A model generated the notes under the pieces. The model worked only from the letters and a program-made list of their open reading frames with translations. It had not been told where the DNA came from and searched no databases. Of a DNA stretch of 64,000 nt, positions 61,239-64,000 are shown in pieces (the first letter of the stretch is position 1; the number at the start of each line of letters is the position of its first letter). Where the stretch lies: contig DAIDLH010000008.1 of the NCBI GenBank assembly GCA_027449605.1, forward strand, positions 1 to 64,000. The letters run 5' to 3'. A program made the translations under genes and the position numbers. Origin of the DNA: Candidatus Muproteobacteria bacterium (lineage in GTDB: Bacteria > Pseudomonadota > Gammaproteobacteria > Acidiferrobacterales > Sulfurifustaceae).

Positions 61239-61410
61239 CGGCGCGCCGGACCGCGAAAGTTCCGGGGATTCATGGCCGCGGATTATGGCACAGGCCGTGC
61301 CGCCATGGCCGGACGCCGTCCTTCGGCGACGCCGCGCCGCAGGGCGGCCGCGGTTGACACAACGGTGAACCAGCACCTATCTTGGATAATAGTTATCAAG
61401 GAGTCGTCTC

Positions 61411-62073
61411 ATGCCGCGAAATCCCCTCTTTTCCCTGCTTCTGACTCTGGCTCTGTGTCTGCCCGTTGCCGGCATGTCCGCCGTAACGGGTCCGACGATC
61501 AAGAAATGCAAGGACGCCACCGGCCGCTGGCATTACGGCGACACCGCGGCCGAGGAATGCGCCAAGTCCAAGATCACGGTGATGACGGACGAAGGCACGA
61601 CCAAGAAGGTGATTGCCGCGCCGCCGACCGCGCAGGAACTCAAGGAACGCGAGGCGCGCAAGGAAATCGAAGAAGCCGAGCATCAGAAAGCAGCGGACCG
61701 GGAGAAAAAAGACGCGTTGCTCCTGGCCACCTACGGCGTGGAGGACGACATCACCTACATCCGCGACCGCAAGATCGCGCTGATCGAATCCTCGATCAAG
61801 GCTAGCGAGGAGACGCTGAAGTCGTTGCGCGCGGCGCTGACGCGCATGGAAGCGCAGGCGGCGGACGAAGAGAAAAGCGGCAAGGCCGACCCGTCCACGG
61901 CCAGAAACATCGAACAGACCCGGAAACAGATCGCGCGGCATGAATCCGTGGTCGCGGACAAGCGCGGGGAACAGGAGGCGCTGCGCAAGCAATACGCCGC
62001 GGAACTCGAACGCTACCGCGAACTCAAAAAAGGTCAGGCATCCAAGCTGCCCGCGGCCGCGAAAAAACCCTGA
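61411..62073 (+). CDS. Exported DUF4124-type protein with coiled coil
   Basis: The 220-residue product starts with a signal peptide (LFSLLLTLALCLPVAGMSA), then KKCKDATGRWHYGDTAAEECAKSKITVMTDEG. That resembles DUF4124, a small N-terminal envelope domain common in gammaproteobacteria, with its paired cysteines. A long charged coiled coil follows (LKEREARKEIEEAEHQKAADREKK; RMEAQAADEEKSG; IEQTRKQIARHESVVADKRGEQEALRKQYAAELERYRELKK). AAGGAG eight bases upstream supports the start. It is periplasmic; the partner is unknown. Confidence 0.8.
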   Translation: MPRNPLFSLLLTLALCLPVAGMSAVTGPTIKKCKDATGRWHYGDTAAEECAKSKITVMTDEGTTKKVIAAPPTAQELKEREARKEIEEAEHQKAADREKKDALLLATYGVEDDITYIRDRKIALIESSIKASEETLKSLRAALTRMEAQAADEEKSGKADPSTARNIEQTRKQIARHESVVADKRGEQEALRKQYAAELERYRELKKGQASKLPAAAKKP

Positions 62074-62130
62074 AACACCCGCACTGAAATAATCTCCGGT
62101 TTACAAAACCCGCGCTCCGGCAAACCGCGC

Positions 62131-62571
62131 TCACTCCGCTTTCGGTTCCGGCGCCACCCAGCGCCGCCCCTGTGGCGTCTGTTCCTGTTTCCAGAACGGC
62201 GCGCGGGTTTTCAATTCGTCGATGACGTAGCGGCAGGCGGCGAACGCCGCCTCGCGGCGCTCCGCCCACACCGCCACACACACGATCGGATCGTTGGGGC
62301 TCAATTCGCCGTAACGGTGGATCACCAGCAGGTCCGCGATCGGCCAGCGCGATGATGCCTCGGCGGCGACGCGCTCCAGATGTTTCTGCGTCATCGGCGC
62401 GTAATGTTCGAGCGTCATGGCCCGCACCGCGCGGTCCTGGTTGAAATCCCGCAGCGTGCCGACGAACACCGTCGTGGCGCCGAACTTTCCGGCCAGAGCC
62501 GATTGCGCTTCCTGATGATGCACGATCTCGCGCCACGGATCGAAAGCCTCAGCCAGCAAACGCACGGTCAT
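62131..62571 (-). CDS. moaE: Molybdopterin synthase catalytic subunit
   Basis: The 146-residue product shows GATTVFVGTLRDFNQDRAVRAMTLEHYAPMTQKHLE, VIHRYGELSPNDPIVCVAVWAERREAAFAACRYVIDELKTRAPFWKQE with the catalytic lysines of MoaE. It inserts sulfur from MoaD into precursor Z to make molybdopterin. It overlaps the moaD stop codon (ATGA), so both subunits are made together. It converges on the DUF4124 gene. Confidence 0.95.
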   Translation of the reverse strand: MTVRLLAEAFDPWREIVHHQEAQSALAGKFGATTVFVGTLRDFNQDRAVRAMTLEHYAPMTQKHLERVAAEASSRWPIADLLVIHRYGELSPNDPIVCVAVWAERREAAFAACRYVIDELKTRAPFWKQEQTPQGRRWVAPEPKAE

Positions 62572-62804
62572 GGCGCGCCTCCGGTCACGGGCGGGAAGAA
62601 CGCCACCTCGTCCCCGTCGCGCACCGGCTGATCGGGCCGGGCATACTCCATATTGATCGCCGCCAGCAGGTTATCGGGCATGGCAACGCGCGTGCTTTGC
62701 CGCCAGACATCGGCAACATTACTGATGCCCGCGCAGTCGATGGCCTCCCGCTCCTTCCCCACCCGCTCGCGTACACTGGCAAAAAACCTGACCGTAATGC
62801 TCAT
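62568..62804 (-). CDS. moaD: Molybdopterin synthase sulfur carrier subunit
   Basis: The 78-residue ubiquitin-like protein begins ITVRFFASVRERVGKEREAID and has the conserved end DGDEVAFFPPVTGG. Active MoaD normally stops at this Gly-Gly, which becomes a thiocarboxylate. Here two codons, Ala-Pro, follow before the stop. The stop overlaps the moaE start by four bases. Either trimming occurs, or a sequence change has moved the stop. Confidence 0.92.
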   Translation of the reverse strand: MSITVRFFASVRERVGKEREAIDCAGISNVADVWRQSTRVAMPDNLLAAINMEYARPDQPVRDGDEVAFFPPVTGGAP

Positions 62805-62955
62805 GAATTAAATCCCCTGCATTTAATAAGGTGGACGTCAGGACGTTCTGCGATAGAATAACCGCCCTCCCGAGGGTTCGCAGCAAGCTGCCGCAGGGCC
62901 CATGCCTTGCCGCGGGTAAATCGTTTTTTCCAAGGGTCGGTATCACCCTCCGCAA

Positions 62956-62970
62956 ATAAGTGAAACTTAT
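62956..62970. promoter_or_regulatory. LysR-type palindrome in the moaD/sat intergenic region
   Basis: ATAAGTGAAACTTAT has 6-bp arms around GAA and contains a T-N11-A core. It lies in the 355-base divergent gap, about 190 bases before sat. The gap also has a CCCTC..GAGGG hairpin (near 62866) and weak promoter-like TATACA near 63014. No gene was found in it. Confidence 0.45.
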
Positions 62971-63159
62971 GAGCGGCACCAGTAATTCTAATTAGTTTTG
63001 GGGTCGGTGACGCTATACAGTTCCGCGGCTCAGGCGTGGCGACACCATAAAAATTTCAAGCATTTCCTGGCGCCAAGGGGAAGAGGTTTCCAGTACGTCC
63101 GGACGAGCAAAACACAGCGACTTTTATTACCTCTAGACGAACGGAGTAGAACAACATTT

Positions 63160-64000
63160 ATGTCTAAACTGGTCAATCCACATGGTGGCGGCGAACTGAA
63201 ACCGCTGCTTCTGAAAGACGCGGCGCTCACCGACGAAAAAAAGCGCGCGCAATCCTTACCGAAAGTAAAAATCACCTCACGCGAAACCGGCGATGTCATC
63301 ATGATGGGCATCGGCGGCTTCACCCCGCTCACCGGCTTCATGACCAAGGCCGACTGGCAGGGCGTGTGCGACGGCATGAAAATGGCCAGCGGCCTGTTCT
63401 GGCCGATCCCGATCACCCTGTCCACCGACAAGGTCACCGCACAAGGTATTAAGGAAGGCCAGGACGTGGCGCTCGTGGACGGCGCGTCCGGCGAGATCAT
63501 GGCCACCATGAAGGTGACCGAGAAGTACGCGATCGACAAGGCGCACGAGTGCATGATGGTCTACAAGACCACCGACCTCGCGCACCCGGGCGTGAAGATG
63601 GTCATGGACCAGGGCGAAGTGAACCTCGCCGGTCCGGTGAAGGTGCTGTCCACCGGCAACTTCAAGCAGGAATACGGCGACCAGTTCATGACGCCGGCTG
63701 AAACCCGCGCCACGTTCGAGAAGCTGGGCTGGTCCAAGGTGGCCGCCTTCCAGACCCGCAACCCGATGCACCGCAGCCATGAATACCTGGCCAAGATCGC
63801 CATCGAGACCATGGACGGCGTGCTGATCCACTCGCTGCTCGGCGCGCTGAAGCCGGGCGACATCCCGGCCGAAGTCCGCTCCGAAGCCATCAGCGTGCTG
63901 GTCGAGAACTACTTCGCGCCGAACACCGTCATCCAGGCCGGTTACCCGCTCGACATGCGCTATGCCGGTCCGCGCGAGGCGCTGTTGCACGCGCTGTTCC
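63160..64000 (+). CDS. sat: Sulfate adenylyltransferase (ATP sulfurylase), C-terminus beyond window
   Basis: The frame from the ATG at 63160 (CGGAGTAG upstream) stays open to the window end, 280 residues. It begins [22 protein letters not shown] and contains [12 protein letters not shown], the active-site [21 protein letters not shown] (QTRNPxHRxHE) and [21 protein letters not shown] is at the edge. This is the homo-oligomeric Sat type that, in sulfur oxidisers, makes ATP and sulfate from APS and pyrophosphate after AprAB. Neighbouring apr genes, if present, lie to the right. It is absent from the ORF track because it is truncated. Confidence 0.96.
   Translation, partial: MSKLVNPHGGGELKPLLLKDAALTDEKKRAQSLPKVKITSRETGDVIMMGIGGFTPLTGFMTKADWQGVCDGMKMASGLFWPIPITLSTDKVTAQGIKEGQDVALVDGASGEIMATMKVTEKYAIDKAHECMMVYKTTDLAHPGVKMVMDQGEVNLAGPVKVLSTGNFKQEYGDQFMTPAETRATFEKLGWSKVAAFQTRNPMHRSHEYLAKIAIETMDGVLIHSLLGALKPGDIPAEVRSEAISVLVENYFAPNTVIQAGYPLDMRYAGPREALLHALF

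Noticed and set aside
61239-61376. 46-residue N-terminal extension of the TauE/SafE protein
   Set aside because: Arginine-rich sequence inconsistent with the family; the GTG at 61238 precedes the first membrane segment directly.

Overview
The window looks like a chromosome segment of a GC-rich, sulfur-oxidising, CO2-fixing gammaproteobacterium, probably of the Acidiferrobacterales type (Sulfuricaulis/Sulfurifustis-like). That placement is inferred from gene content, not from a database search. The supporting genes are a form IA RuBisCO (cbbLS) with a divergent LysR regulator, a tkt-gap-pgk-pyk-fba carbon cluster, a Sat-type ATP sulfurylase at the right edge, a PilGHIJ-ChpA twitching-chemotaxis cluster with PilT/PilU, and the proteobacterial GshA/GshB pair.

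Layout. 1-12.6 kb: CO2 fixation. cbbLS runs leftward from a promoter region shared with cbbR. tkt, gap, pgk, pyk and fba follow one another on the minus strand, behind an inositol-monophosphatase-family gene and a structured leader that ends in a terminator-like hairpin. Five copies of a roughly 80-140 bp imperfect palindrome fill the spaces between genes here. 12.6-14.6 kb: a thioredoxin-family gene divergent from bioA. 14.6-25 kb: the leftward type IV pilus chemosensory operon pilG-pilH-pilI-pilJ-chpA plus two CheW-like adaptors. 25.3-32.5 kb: gshA-gshB-tonB, then the tightly overlapping yqgE-ruvX-pyrR-pyrB-pyrC' operon, in which the dihydroorotase-like gene lacks its metal-binding histidines. 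32.6-36.8 kb: pilTU divergent from proC-yggT-yggU.

36.8-51.5 kb: a complete-ended Mu-like transposable element of 14,724 bp. It lies between identical 5-bp GACCC duplications and carries repeated transposase-binding sites at both ends (three on the left, two on the right). Leftward genes encode a Ner-like protein, a DDE transposase, a MuB-like ATPase and six small accessory proteins, several with DNA-binding features. Rightward genes encode a repressor, two Mor-family activators, coiled-coil proteins, a tape measure protein, a P-like hub, a gp45-like spike, a gpI-like protease and a secreted cysteine protein. Terminase, portal, major capsid, sheath, tube and lysis genes are not recognisable. 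The element is therefore either an internally deleted prophage or a reduced Mu-like satellite, and it is the most interesting object in the window.

51.6-64 kb: a dynamin-like GTPase, an unrecognised exported protein, a Sel1-repeat protein, an AmpG-like MFS transporter, xth-grx, pyrE, an SRPBCC protein, a bactofilin, a TauE/SafE permease, a DUF4124 protein, moaDE and the start of sat.

Most long ORFs in the supplied track that lie opposite these genes are GC-driven shadows and are omitted. No tRNA, rRNA or CRISPR array was seen.
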